Shown here: one piece after another, positions 15,927 to 24,590 of the stretch
How the letters are laid out: every line of letters begins with the position of its first letter
Position numbering within the stretch: position 1 is the stretch's first letter
NCBI GenBank assembly: GCA_002347725.1
Contig: DDXA01000004.1
Span: forward strand, 992,001-1,056,000
Length of the DNA: 64,000 nucleotides
Direction: 5' to 3'
From: Actinobacteria bacterium UBA2272
GTDB lineage: Bacteria; Actinomycetota; Coriobacteriia; Anaerosomatales; Anaerosomataceae
Program-made: the position numbers and the translations under genes
The notes under the pieces: generated by a model
The model's input: only the letters and a program-made list of their open reading frames with translations
Told to the model about the DNA's origin: nothing
Databases searched by the model: none

Positions 15927-18920
15927 TCACTCGCCCCCTTGCTCGTCGTTCATGTCGGTCATGCCGTCTTGTGGTACCTCTTCGTCAACGTGGCCCAGCG
16001 TATGGCAGCTGAGGCAGGCCACGGTAGCACCCTCGTCGATCAAGTGCGCAGACGTCGTCTCGTCTGCCGCCTCAGCGGAGACTGCGGCCGTGGAGACCGT
16101 CGGCTCCGCTGCCGGCTCCGCCATCGGCACAGGCTCGCCTGCGATTCCCGCGTCGTCGGTAGGCTCAGCGTCCGAGGCGGGCGGCCTCGGTACGGCCACA
16201 GCGAGTGCGCTATGCCGTGCCCGCCACGCCGTCGAACCCGGCTCCGGCAGCGTGCAGGTCGCCGCGGGAGGCGGGGCGTGGCACGAGCCGGGCGTGCCCT
16301 CGGGTCCGCCGCAGGTCATCGATCCGTCAGATCCATGACAGCCGGGGATCGCGCACCCGATCGAGTAGTGCAGGTCGTAGACGGACGCGGTCGGATGACA
16401 GCCGCCACGCGCACATGAGCCCGGGACCGGGTCTCCGGTCAGCAGATCGAGTTCGACGCCGGTGTGCCGTTCAGAGAGGTCCTGGTGCGTCGTGCTCGCG
16501 GTGTGACAGGCTCCTTCTGCGGTGTCCGGACCTCCGCACGTCACGGAGCCGCCGGGCCCGTCTGCGGAGTGACAGCCGTCGATCGTGCAGCCGACCGCGT
16601 AGTGCACTTCATCGACGGATGCCGTCGGGTGGCACCCCGCCCGGGCACATGCACCGGCGAGCGGCTCGCCCGAGAGGCGGTCCAGTTCGATCCCGGCGTG
16701 GGCGGTCGCAAAGCCGGCGTGCGTGTCGATCGTCGTGTGGCATGCGCCGGCAGGTCCGTCCGGTCCACCGCAGCTGACAATGCCCGATGGGCCGACACCG
16801 TCATGGCAGCCATCGATCGTGCAGCCCACGTCCGCGTGCAGCCCGTCGAGAGCCACGCTCGGGTGGCAGCCTGCGATCACGCATGAACCGGGAACGGGTT
16901 GTCCGCTCAGCCACTCGAGTTCGACACCGGTGTGCCTGGCCGAGAGGTCGAGATGGGCCTCGGCGGCCGTGTGACATGCGCCGGTCGCGCCGCCCGGCCC
17001 GCCGCAGCTCACGATGCCCGAGGGGCCGCCTGCCACATGACACCCGGTGATCGCGCAGCCGACGTCGTGGTGCAGTTCGTAGACCGAGACCGTCGGATGG
17101 CAGCCGGGGGTCACGCAGGAGCCCTCGATCGCCTCGCCGGTGATCCAGTCGAGTTCGATGCCCGTGTGCTTCGCGTAGAACTTCCGGTGCTTGTCGGCAC
17201 CCACGTGACATGCGCCGGGCGTGCCCGCGGGTCCGCCGCAGCTCACGATGCCCGAGGGGCCGCCTGCCACATGACACCCGGTGATCGCGCAGCCGACGTC
17301 GTGGTGCAGTTCGTAGACCGAGACCGTCGGATGGCAGCCGGGAGTGACGCAGGAGCCGGGCTTCGGCTCGCCCGTGAGGCGATCCAGCTCAACGCCCGTG
17401 TGCTTCGCGTAGAAGTCCCGGTGCTTGTCGGCACCCACGTGACATGCGCCGGGCGTGCCCACGGGTCCGCCGCAGCTCATCGGCCCCGTGCCGCTGATGC
17501 TGCCCGTCCGGCTGTGGCATCCGGCGAGCATGCAGCCTTTGGAGCTGTGGACGCCGCGCACGTCTGCGGTGTCGTGGCAGCCGGCCGTCACGCACGAACC
17601 CTCGACGGGCTCGCCGGTCAACCGGTCGAGCTCCGCCGCCATGTGGACGGAGTCCATGGCGCCGTGGCGCTCGTCGCCGTGGCATGCCTCACACGCACCC
17701 GCACTCTCGCGCTCGGTCCATGATGCCTTCACGACCGCGGCCGTGTTCTCGTTGGCGTTGTGGCACCCGAGGCACGAGTCGGCACCAAGCGCTGACCCCG
17801 GACGCGTGTGCTCGTCGCCGATGTCCATCGAGTGGCACACCGCGCACGTCAGGGTGACGCCGCTTGCCGGGTCGGTGAGTGTGGACGCGCCCTGGCGTCC
17901 GTTGGCCGCCGAGTGGACCTCACCATCTTTCTCGTGGCTGTACTCGGTGTTCAGATAGGCGGGGTGGCAGGTGTTCTCACCGGTGCCGCACGCGTTCTGC
18001 GTCGGCCTCGGCGCCTGGACGGTGAGATCGTGGCAGCCGGGCTCGCCTTCTTCAGCCGAGCCGGAACACGTCGCGGGTGCGTTGGGGTGCAGCGCGTGGA
18101 GCTTGTTGCCCGCATGGCACCCGATGCCTGTGTCGCCGCAACCTGCGGTCCCACTGCCCTCGACAGAGGCCGGCGCAAAGTCGGCCGCATGCATCGGCGC
18201 CCGGACGTCCTCGCCGTGGCAGTCCTCGCAGCGATGGGACTCCCAGTCGGTCTTGACCTGCTCGAGCGCGCCGCTCTGCACGTCGTTGTGGCACTCCGCG
18301 CACCCGACATCGGTACCGTAGTCACTCCCGTCGACCTCCGGGACGCCGGTATGCGCCGCTTTGAGATCGCGGGAATGGCAGTCACCGCAGGTCGCCTTCG
18401 CTTCGCCGCCCTCGGCAGTCCGCATGATGGCGGTCATGTCGGTACCCATGGCGGTGTGGAGCGACTCGCGATAGTGACCCTGGGGATACGGGTCGGAGAG
18501 GCGCACACAGTCGGACACGCCCTCCATCGTCCCGTCGTGGCACCCCGTGCACTCGCGCTGGCTCGGCCCGTGGCACGGGATGCAGCCGACGCCCGTGTAC
18601 TCGTGGCAGGTCTTGCAGGCGGTCTCGGGGTGGTAGGCGTTGAAGTCCCGGCGGTGCTCGTCGGATCCGTGGCAGCCATCACCGGAGTTGGTGCATCCGC
18701 TCTCGCGGTGTGCGTTGTAGTCGCTTGCCTCGGTGAAGCTGTGAACCTTGGTGGTGGGCGGATTCCATCCGGCGGCGAAGGCGACGCCTGCGACGATGAT
18801 GAAGGCGAGTGCGATCCGGCTTCTGTGTACTTTCAGACGCTGGAGCGCGGAGACCGCCCCTCCACGTGCCGGACCTGCTGCCCGCGTGGTGGCAGCATCA
18901 TGTGAGTAACCGCCCCGCAT
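15927..18920 (-). CDS. Giant secreted multiheme c-type cytochrome with six tandem repeats
   Basis: A 997-residue exported protein. A basic N-terminus and one hydrophobic stretch (SRIALAFIIVAGVAFAAG) act as signal or anchor. I count 32 Cys...CysHis motifs: ten canonical CxxCH (CKTCH, CIPCH, CTGCH, CGDCH, CAECH, CEDCH, CAVCH, CLGCH, CEACH, CLSCH), twelve CX4CH, three CX6CH, six CX9CH and one CX10CH. From about 17635 down to 16260 there are six repeats of 75-80 residues, each with two CX4CH and one CX9CH motif and extra His (KHTG, LHH). A Pro/Ala/Glu-rich linker and a final CLSCH end the protein. CxxCH sites surely bind heme c; CX4CH is a known rarer heme site (for example Geobacter CxxxxCH proteins); CX9CH is unproven. 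Likely extracellular electron transfer or storage. Co-transcribed with the heme-sensor gene downstream. Confidence 0.92.
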   Translation of the reverse strand: MRGGYSHDAATTRAAGPARGGAVSALQRLKVHRSRIALAFIIVAGVAFAAGWNPPTTKVHSFTEASDYNAHRESGCTNSGDGCHGSDEHRRDFNAYHPETACKTCHEYTGVGCIPCHGPSQRECTGCHDGTMEGVSDCVRLSDPYPQGHYRESLHTAMGTDMTAIMRTAEGGEAKATCGDCHSRDLKAAHTGVPEVDGSDYGTDVGCAECHNDVQSGALEQVKTDWESHRCEDCHGEDVRAPMHAADFAPASVEGSGTAGCGDTGIGCHAGNKLHALHPNAPATCSGSAEEGEPGCHDLTVQAPRPTQNACGTGENTCHPAYLNTEYSHEKDGEVHSAANGRQGASTLTDPASGVTLTCAVCHSMDIGDEHTRPGSALGADSCLGCHNANENTAAVVKASWTERESAGACEACHGDERHGAMDSVHMAAELDRLTGEPVEGSCVTAGCHDTADVRGVHSSKGCMLAGCHSRTGSISGTGPMSCGGPVGTPGACHVGADKHRDFYAKHTGVELDRLTGEPKPGSCVTPGCHPTVSVYELHHDVGCAITGCHVAGGPSGIVSCGGPAGTPGACHVGADKHRKFYAKHTGIELDWITGEAIEGSCVTPGCHPTVSVYELHHDVGCAITGCHVAGGPSGIVSCGGPGGATGACHTAAEAHLDLSARHTGVELEWLSGQPVPGSCVIAGCHPSVALDGLHADVGCTIDGCHDGVGPSGIVSCGGPDGPAGACHTTIDTHAGFATAHAGIELDRLSGEPLAGACARAGCHPTASVDEVHYAVGCTIDGCHSADGPGGSVTCGGPDTAEGACHTASTTHQDLSERHTGVELDLLTGDPVPGSCARGGCHPTASVYDLHYSIGCAIPGCHGSDGSMTCGGPEGTPGSCHAPPPAATCTLPEPGSTAWRARHSALAVAVPRPPASDAEPTDDAGIAGEPVPMAEPAAEPTVSTAAVSAEAADETTSAHLIDEGATVACLSCHTLGHVDEEVPQDGMTDMNDEQGGE
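16260..17635 (-). repeat. Six coding tandem repeats (~234 bp) in the cytochrome gene
   Basis: Six in-frame units of roughly 225-240 bases encode the CX4CH/CX4CH/CX9CH module. The third to fifth units keep an exact 234-base period: 16999-17108 and 17233-17342 are identical over 110 bases, and 17160-17240 is nearly identical to 17394-17474. Older units have drifted, which fits growth by recent tandem duplication. Confidence 0.9.
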
Positions 18921-18944
18921 CGCACCCCCAAGTGTCGCTGCCGA

Positions 18945-19148
18945 TCAGTCGAGGCGAAGACCGAGCACCTCGGAGGCCGCTTCCTTCAGAGCCTGGACCT
19001 TCTCGGGCTCATCCGGATCGTCCGGCCGGACAAGGGTGACGATGAAGCCGACGCGCATAGCTATCGCTCCCCGCGACTTGAACACATCGAGGTTGTTGCG
19101 CTGGATATGCTCCTCGATGCGCTGCGCGTAGTCGTACAGCTTCCCCAT
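18945..19148 (-). CDS. Small conserved-looking protein (67 aa), function unknown
   Basis: Starting at ATG 19148, which has GGAGGTG about 7-9 bases upstream, the product is a 67-residue soluble protein: an N-terminal amphipathic helix (MGKLYDYAQRIEEHIQ), a central beta segment (AIAMRVGFIVTLVRP) and an acidic C-terminal helix (PEKVQALKEAASEVLG). An earlier in-frame ATG at 19190 would add a stretch without helix character. It has no Cys-His motif and no membrane helix. It lies 24 bases upstream of the giant cytochrome gene in the same direction and could be the first gene of that operon. I do not recognise it. Confidence 0.65.
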   Translation of the reverse strand: MGKLYDYAQRIEEHIQRNNLDVFKSRGAIAMRVGFIVTLVRPDDPDEPEKVQALKEAASEVLGLRLD

Positions 19149-19357
19149 GAAGCCACACCTCCAAGGGCCGGATATCTTCTGATTCGGCATAATGCGGACC
19201 GCGGTTTAGCGCTGGCTGGTCTGAATCGTGAGTCCCGGATCTTTGTCGCCCCCAGCGGTTACATAATCGTGCAAAGTCCTCGATATGGCCACCTCGGTAC
19301 CGCGCCGGGCGCCTTGGTCAGCGCGCGCCACGGGACCGGCCGTGCTACGGTTCGTGC

Positions 19358-21559
19358 ATGACGACGACCCACCGATATGCCGCCACCTGCCCCCGGGGCG
19401 TCGAGCCCCTGCTCGCCAGTGAGATCACGCAACTCGGCGCCGGCGAGGTGCGTGAGCAGCGAGCTGTCGTCACGTTCTCCGGACCGCTTGAGACCGGCTA
19501 TCGTGTGTGCCTGTGGTCGCGCATCGCGAGCCGGGTGCTGCTCACGTTGGCCGAGTTCCCTGCGGCGAGTGCCGAGGCGCTCTACGAAGGCGTCGCGACG
19601 ATCGCGTGGGAGGATCACATCCCGCCCGAGGGAACGCTCGCCATCGATGTGGTCGGATCCACGAGCGGTCTGACCCACTCGCGCTTCGCCGCCCAGAAGG
19701 CGAAGGACGCGGTGGTGGACCGGATACGCACGGTGAGCGGCACCCGTCCGTCGGTCGCCTTCGAACGTCCCGACGTGCGCCTGAACCTTCGGCTTCACAA
19801 CGAGCGGGCGACGCTCTCGATCGATCTCGCCGGTGAGCCGCTCCACATGCGCGGCTACCGCACGGCCGGCGAGCAGGCCGAGGCGCCGCTCAAGGAGAAC
19901 CTTGCGGCAGCGGTTCTCGTCCGCGCGGGCTGGCCACAGATCGCCGCGGCCGGCGGCGCGCTCGTCGATCCGATGTGCGGCTCCGGGACACTGCTCGTTG
20001 AGGGAGCCCTCATCGCGGCCGACCAGGCGCCCGGTCTGCTCCGGGAGTACTGGGGTCATGCGGGCTGGCTGGGCGGCGAAGCAGATGCGTGGCATCGACT
20101 ACTCGACGAGGCCGACGAGCGTGCCGAGAGCGGTCGCGACGCCGTGCCGCCGATCGTCGGAGCCGATCACGACCCGCGGGCCGTGAGTCTTGCGGCCGCA
20201 TGTGCCCGGCGGGCCGGCTTCGGCGGACGCATCACTGTCGAGGTCGGGGAGCTCGTCGCGCTCACGCCGCCGCCCGACAGCCGCCCGGGGCTCGTCGTCA
20301 CCAACCCACCGTACGGCGTCCGGCTTGGCGAGACGACCGACCTGGCCGCGCTCTACGCACTCCTCGGTGAGCGCCTGGTCTCAGGCTTCGAGGGCTGGAC
20401 CGCAGCGGTGCTCACGTCCGACGAGTCTCTTGCGCGGGCGACGGGACTGCGGAGCGCCGCCGCCTACACGCTCTACAACGGCGCGATAGAAGCGAAGCTC
20501 TACCGGTTCGAAGTGTCGAGCTCGGCCGTGCGTGCCGAGGTGCGCCGGGCGCCGGAGCCGCGCTCGGCCGGTGCCGAGATGTTCGCCAACCGCCTGAAGA
20601 AGAACGTGCGCCACACGGCCAAGTGGGCACGGCGCGGGGGCGTGACGTGCTACCGCGTCTACGACGCCGACATGCCCGAGTACGCGGTGGCCGTCGATCT
20701 GTATCAGGGTGCCGGCCCCGATGAGGGCATGCGGTTCGCGCATGTGGCCGAGTACGCACCGCCCGCGACGATCGACCCGTCCGTCGCCGAGACGCGCCTG
20801 GCTGAGGCGGTCGAGGTCGTGGCTGACGTGCTCGAGGTGGCGCCCGCCGACGTAGCGGTCAAGGTGCGTCGCCGCCAGCGCGGCACGTCGCAGTACGAGC
20901 GCGTAGCCGAGCGCGGGGAGTTCATCCAGGTGGCCGAGGGTGGACTGCGCTTCCTCGTGAACCCCTACGACTATCTCGACACCGGTCTGTTCCTCGACCA
21001 CCGCCCGGTTCGCTCGATGGTGCGCGATCTGGCGGCGGGCACGCGCGTACTCAACCTGTTCGCCTACACGGGCACGGTGAGCGTGTACGCGGTCGCCGGC
21101 GGGGCGGTCGCCGTCAACACCGTCGACCTCTCGGCTACCTACCTGGAGTGGGCGCAGCAGAACATGGCGCTCAACGGACTGGCCGACCGTCCCGGCGTCC
21201 GCTTCATGCGCTCGAACGCGATCACGTGGCTTGCCGAGGAGCGTCGGCGCGTGGAGGCTGGGTTGGCCGACCCTTACGGGCTCGTCTTCTGCGACCCGCC
21301 GACGTTCTCGGCGAGCAAGAAGATGGGTGCGCAGACCTTCGACGTGCAGCGCGACCATGTGCAGCTCATCACCGATGCCGCCGCGGTCCTCACCGACGAC
21401 GGAGCACTGCTGTTCTCGACCAACCTGCGGTCGTTCAAGCTGGATGCCGCCGCGCTCGGCGGACTTGAGATCGAGGACATCACTGCGACCACGATCCCGC
21501 CGGACTTCTCCCGTACGCCCAGGATCCACTCCTGTTTCGTGGTGCGGCAGCGCTCCTAG
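19358..21559 (+). CDS. rlmL: Fused 23S rRNA methyltransferase RlmKL (m2G2445 / m7G2069)
   Basis: A 733-residue bifunctional enzyme. The N-terminal THUMP-like region and first Rossmann domain (RlmL part, ~1-400) contain DPMCGSGTLLVEGAL and the amino-methylation motif NPPYG. The second half (RlmK part, ~410-733) has the SAM-binding LFAYTGTVSVYA and CDPPTFSASKK. In E. coli these domains make m2G2445 and m7G2069 in the peptidyl-transferase region of 23S rRNA. Length is close to the E. coli protein (702). The 3' end overlaps the stop codon of the converging NapH-like gene by 4 bases. Confidence 0.92.
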   Translation: MTTTHRYAATCPRGVEPLLASEITQLGAGEVREQRAVVTFSGPLETGYRVCLWSRIASRVLLTLAEFPAASAEALYEGVATIAWEDHIPPEGTLAIDVVGSTSGLTHSRFAAQKAKDAVVDRIRTVSGTRPSVAFERPDVRLNLRLHNERATLSIDLAGEPLHMRGYRTAGEQAEAPLKENLAAAVLVRAGWPQIAAAGGALVDPMCGSGTLLVEGALIAADQAPGLLREYWGHAGWLGGEADAWHRLLDEADERAESGRDAVPPIVGADHDPRAVSLAAACARRAGFGGRITVEVGELVALTPPPDSRPGLVVTNPPYGVRLGETTDLAALYALLGERLVSGFEGWTAAVLTSDESLARATGLRSAAAYTLYNGAIEAKLYRFEVSSSAVRAEVRRAPEPRSAGAEMFANRLKKNVRHTAKWARRGGVTCYRVYDADMPEYAVAVDLYQGAGPDEGMRFAHVAEYAPPATIDPSVAETRLAEAVEVVADVLEVAPADVAVKVRRRQRGTSQYERVAERGEFIQVAEGGLRFLVNPYDYLDTGLFLDHRPVRSMVRDLAAGTRVLNLFAYTGTVSVYAVAGGAVAVNTVDLSATYLEWAQQNMALNGLADRPGVRFMRSNAITWLAEERRRVEAGLADPYGLVFCDPPTFSASKKMGAQTFDVQRDHVQLITDAAAVLTDDGALLFSTNLRSFKLDAAALGGLEIEDITATTIPPDFSRTPRIHSCFVVRQRS

Positions 21560-22560
21560 AACATCGGCGTGGTCTGCTCCAGCAGTCCGGAGTTGATGAC
21601 CTGCCGGAAGACGTCTGCGGGGATCGTCGTATCCCAGTTGCCCGTGAACTTGGCCACCGCGTAGATGCCGAGCCACAGGCCCACCACCGCAAGCGGCCAC
21701 ACCCACGGCGCGATCCGCACGCGGCCGACCGCTTTCGCCTTGAGGGACCCGTCCACCGGACAGACCTTCACGCAGTCCATGCAGCCGTCGCACTCGGGCG
21801 CGCGCACCACGACTGCGCGCTGTACGTCCACGAACGCGTGACAGATCTTCGAGCACTTCCCGCATTCGATGCAGGTCTCATCGTCACGCTCGACCGCGCA
21901 CGGCGAGGCGAGCCCGACCGCCGAATACAGCGCTCCGAGCGGACACAGGTACCGGCACCACACCGGTCCGAGCAGCATCGAGACGACGAATGTGAGCAAC
22001 GCCACCGCGATGAACGCCGGGTTGCCGAATCCCTCGATGATCTTGATGTCGGCCACCCACATGTACGGGAACTCGCGAAAGCCGACCGCCTCGGCGAGCG
22101 ACACCATGCCGACGAACGCGAAGAACGCGAGTCCGATGAGATAGCGCAGTCCCATCCCGGTGCGGTCGAGCCACCTCGGTGGGCGGATGTTGCGGCCGAT
22201 CAGGCGTCTGCCGAGTGCGGCGGCTGCCTCCCAGACGGTGCCCACGGGGCAGATCCAACCGCAGAAGCCGCGCTTGAGCACGAGCGAGGTCGCAAGCGCC
22301 GCGACGATGATCACCAGACCAGCCGGCAGGAGCGTGTCCCAGCCTCCGCCTTTGAGCCACGCGAAGAAGCTCGTGAAGTGGCCGACCGGCAGGATGCCGG
22401 CGACCGCCTCCGGCCTGGGCACGAATGGCCCCTCGCCGCGAGCCCAGGCGGCAAACGCGAGGAGACGGGTCGCAAGCCAGACGAAGAACGCGAGGAAGGC
22501 GCCCTTGACGAACCAGCGCGAGGTGATGACATCGAGCACACGTAGCAGCGGACCGGGCAT
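21556..22560 (-). CDS. NapH/MauN-like polyferredoxin membrane protein
   Basis: A 334-residue integral membrane protein with about five to six helices, two CxxxCP motifs at membrane edges (GFCGWICPVG and WCRYLCPLGA) and two cytoplasmic [4Fe-4S] clusters in a ferredoxin region: CIECGKCSKIC and CDGCMDCVKVCPVD. This is the layout of NapH/CcoG/RnfB-like electron-transfer proteins that pass electrons between the quinone pool and periplasmic partners. ATG 22560 follows GAGAGG at about 8 bases. No nap or nos gene is adjacent, so its partner is unknown; the two multiheme cytochromes of this window are candidates. Stop overlaps rlmL. Confidence 0.88.
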   Translation of the reverse strand: MPGPLLRVLDVITSRWFVKGAFLAFFVWLATRLLAFAAWARGEGPFVPRPEAVAGILPVGHFTSFFAWLKGGGWDTLLPAGLVIIVAALATSLVLKRGFCGWICPVGTVWEAAAALGRRLIGRNIRPPRWLDRTGMGLRYLIGLAFFAFVGMVSLAEAVGFREFPYMWVADIKIIEGFGNPAFIAVALLTFVVSMLLGPVWCRYLCPLGALYSAVGLASPCAVERDDETCIECGKCSKICHAFVDVQRAVVVRAPECDGCMDCVKVCPVDGSLKAKAVGRVRIAPWVWPLAVVGLWLGIYAVAKFTGNWDTTIPADVFRQVINSGLLEQTTPMF

Positions 22561-22787
22561 CGCGGACCTCTCGGTACGGGCCGGCCGGGAAGGGCCGACC
22601 GGTGCTGGAAACACAGCGATGGATTCTAGCACGGCGGAATCACCGCTAGCGTGCTCCGGCAAGGTCGCTTACACTTCGAGACGGGCCAGAGGAGGCCCTT
22701 TGGATCTGCGACGTGACACTCGCGGTCACGCGGGGGACGAGTCGCGCCGCAACTGTTTTGCCCTGCGGGGCGAGAGGATGGGTTTGT

Positions 22788-22991
22788 ATGGCACAGGGTA
22801 CCGTCAAGTGGTTCAATCCGGACAAGGGCTATGGCTTCATCTCGCGTGAGGATGGCGACGATCTGTTCGTCCACTTCTCCGAGATCCAGGGCGACGGCTT
22901 CAAGACCCTCGATGAGGGTGCCGCCGTTGAGTTCGACGTCACCGCCGGCCAGAACGGCAAGATGCAGGCGAGCAACGTTCGCAAGATCTAG
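22788..22991 (+). CDS. cspA: Cold shock protein (CspA family)
   Basis: A 67-residue single cold-shock domain with both RNP motifs: KGYGFIS and DLFVHFS. These small OB-fold proteins bind single-stranded RNA and DNA and act as RNA chaperones. The ATG at 22788 has GAGAGG upstream. Possible -10 TACACT lies at 22670-22675, leaving a leader of over 100 bases, as in cold-shock mRNAs. A perfect rho-independent hairpin follows. Length and sequence are typical; whether it is cold-induced cannot be read. Confidence 0.95.
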   Translation: MAQGTVKWFNPDKGYGFISREDGDDLFVHFSEIQGDGFKTLDEGAAVEFDVTAGQNGKMQASNVRKI

Positions 22992-23014
22992 CCTTCGGCT
23001 CAACATGACAAAAT

Positions 23015-23042
23015 GAAGAGCGGCCCTTCGGGGCCGCTCTTC
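23015..23042. terminator. Strong rho-independent-type hairpin after cspA
   Basis: A perfect 12-base-pair stem (arm GAAGAGCGGCCC) closed by a stable TTCG tetraloop, 23 bases after the cspA stop. It can also stop transcription from the converging CLC gene. Confidence 0.88.
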
Positions 23043-23086
23043 TGCATCGGGGACCAACGAGTGGTAGCGGTGCCCAACCGGCCGCC

Positions 23087-24337
23087 TCAGCCCCGGCCTA
23101 CGTCTCTGATAGTCGTTGGACAGTCGTACTCGCGCGTGCCGCACTTCTCCCGCAGCAGGCGCTGCGAGGGGTAGATCGAGCGGTTGCCGGTCATCAGATA
23201 GGCGACCACGCAGACGATCACCACGTGCGGCATGACTGCGGCTCCGAGCAGCTCGACCGCCATGATCGAGAGCGCGAGTGGGGTGTTCGACGCCGCCGCG
23301 AACATCGCGGCCATGCACACGCCCGCAGTGAGCTCGAGCGGCAGCCCCAGCGGGCCGGCAAGCGCGCTGCCGAGCGTGGCACCCACGAAGAAGAGCGGCG
23401 TCACCTCCCCGCCCAGGAATCCGGAGCCGAGGGTGATGGCGGTGAAGAGTATCTTCAGCGCGAAGGCGTAGGTCGGTGCGGGGGTTGTGAACGCCCCTTC
23501 GATCATCGGCATCCCGAGTCCGAGGTAGTCCGAGGTGCCCACGAGCTGCCACAGCACCACCACTGCCGCCCCGCCGAGTGCCATGCGCAACGGCAGGTTC
23601 GGGACGTGGGTCTCGAGGCTGTCGCGGATCCGGTGGGTGAGCTCGACGAACACGATCGCGACGAGCGCCACCACAACGCCGACCAGCACCCATTTGGCCA
23701 GCACCGCCAGATCGATGCCGAGCGGAGCCACCGTCGGGAAGATGGAGTGACGAATGCCCAGGGCGCGGACCGTGAGGTCGCCGACCACTGACGCCACGAG
23801 CGCGGGCACGAGTGAGGAGTACTCGATTCGGCCCAGGTGCACCACCTCGAGCCCGAAGACGGCACCGGCTATCGGCGTACCGAACACGGCGCCGAACCCG
23901 CCTGAGATGCCCGCGGCCAACAACTGCCGGCGGGTCTCCGGTCGTACGTGCAGGCGATGCGACACCTCCTCGGCAAGTGCGGCTCCCATCTGCACCGCAG
24001 CACCCTCGCGGCCCGCGCTGCCGCCGAAGAGGTGGGTCCAAACGGTGCCGAGCAGGATGGCCGGTGCGATGGCGAGGGGTATGCGGTCGCTCGCGTCATG
24101 CACCGTGTCGATGACCAGGTTGTTGCCGCCACGGACCGGGCCGCCCCACCGCTGCAGTGCGAGGCCGAGCGCCAGGCCCGCAAGCGGCAGCGCCCACACG
24201 ACCGTGTCGTTGGCGATACGGAAATCGGTTGCGGCCCCGAGCAGCCATAGGAACGCCGCCGATGCCAGTCCGCACAGCACTCCGACGATGCTGCCGAGGG
24301 CGATCCACTGGACGAGCCGGTGGGTCCTGTTGAGCAC
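23087..24337 (-). CDS. CLC-family anion transporter, probably fluoride-type (CLC-F)
   Basis: A 416-residue CLC antiporter with 10 or more membrane helices. The gating region GSAGREGAAVQMG and SGFLGGEVTPLFFVGATLG are CLC hallmarks. Where chloride-type CLCs have GSGIP, this one has GGNNLVID, the asparagine-rich form I associate with CLC-F proteins that expel fluoride in exchange for protons. The leader carries a sequence matching the fluoride riboswitch (24404-24452), which fits that role. GTG 24337 follows GGGAG at 5 bases. An alternative is a chloride-type CLC, but the leader argues against it. Confidence 0.85.
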   Translation of the reverse strand: MLNRTHRLVQWIALGSIVGVLCGLASAAFLWLLGAATDFRIANDTVVWALPLAGLALGLALQRWGGPVRGGNNLVIDTVHDASDRIPLAIAPAILLGTVWTHLFGGSAGREGAAVQMGAALAEEVSHRLHVRPETRRQLLAAGISGGFGAVFGTPIAGAVFGLEVVHLGRIEYSSLVPALVASVVGDLTVRALGIRHSIFPTVAPLGIDLAVLAKWVLVGVVVALVAIVFVELTHRIRDSLETHVPNLPLRMALGGAAVVVLWQLVGTSDYLGLGMPMIEGAFTTPAPTYAFALKILFTAITLGSGFLGGEVTPLFFVGATLGSALAGPLGLPLELTAGVCMAAMFAAASNTPLALSIMAVELLGAAVMPHVVIVCVVAYLMTGNRSIYPSQRLLREKCGTREYDCPTTIRDVGRG

Positions 24338-24403
24338 GTCGCTCCCTTCGCGCGTCGGGCGCCAATGCTCTCAGGGGAGCCGATGGCGCGGCCGCCTACA
24401 TCC

Positions 24404-24452
24404 GCAGGAGTCATTGGCCGCGCGAGCGGCGGTTCAGGCGGACTCCACCGCC
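24404..24452 (-). promoter_or_regulatory. Probable fluoride riboswitch (crcB motif) aptamer
   Basis: Read on the minus strand, GGCGGTGGAGTCCGCC is followed by TGA, ACCGCC, a short GC-rich loop and GGCCAATGACTCCTGC. This matches the crcB/fluoride aptamer in order: first hairpin with its GATG-like loop, AACCGCC strand, then (T)GATGACTCCTAC-like 3' strand. Three positions differ from the consensus I remember (GGTG for GATG, CAATG for TGATG, CTGC for CTAC). It lies 67 bases before the start of a CLC-F-like gene. A downstream segment (minus strand of 24361-24371) can pair with the aptamer 3' strand and could be the switching element. Confidence 0.72.
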
Positions 24453-24466
24453 CATCGGTTGGGCAT

Positions 24467-24496
24467 ACGGTAGCGCAGCGCACCGGCTCCGGACAA
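24467..24496 (-). promoter_or_regulatory. Promoter of the fluoride-riboswitch/CLC unit
   Basis: On the minus strand TTGTCC (24496-24491), 18-base spacer, TACCGT (24472-24467). Transcription would begin just before the aptamer. Confidence 0.45.
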
Positions 24497-24497
24497 G

Positions 24498-24537
24498 CTG
24501 TGCGGCACGGTCGCCGGAAGATGGCCGTGCCGCACAG
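24498..24537 (-). terminator. Terminator of the MerR-family gene
   Basis: A 13-base-pair perfect stem (CTGTGCGGCACGG with 24525-24537), extendable to 15 pairs, with a 10-14-base loop, 54 bases after the MerR gene's stop. A short CTTGTCC follows on the minus strand. It separates the MerR gene from the CLC unit. Confidence 0.75.
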
Positions 24538-24590
24538 CCGTGCGAGTTGCCCTGCGGGGACCCGGGCGCGTCGGTGGTGAAGCGCGCCCG

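Noticed and set aside
16260..17635. Regularly spaced near-identical DNA repeats, CRISPR-like at first sight
   Set aside because: The units are in frame, 225-240 bases long, and encode a Cys/His module; there are no short repeats with unique spacers and no cas genes.
19191..19357. Possible tRNA or promoter in the gap before rlmL
   Set aside because: No cloverleaf or TTCGANNC arm; only scattered CATAAT-like strings without matching -35.
24240..24336. Other riboswitch classes in the CLC leader
   Set aside because: Only the fluoride-type pattern fits; no guanidine or other core motif was found.
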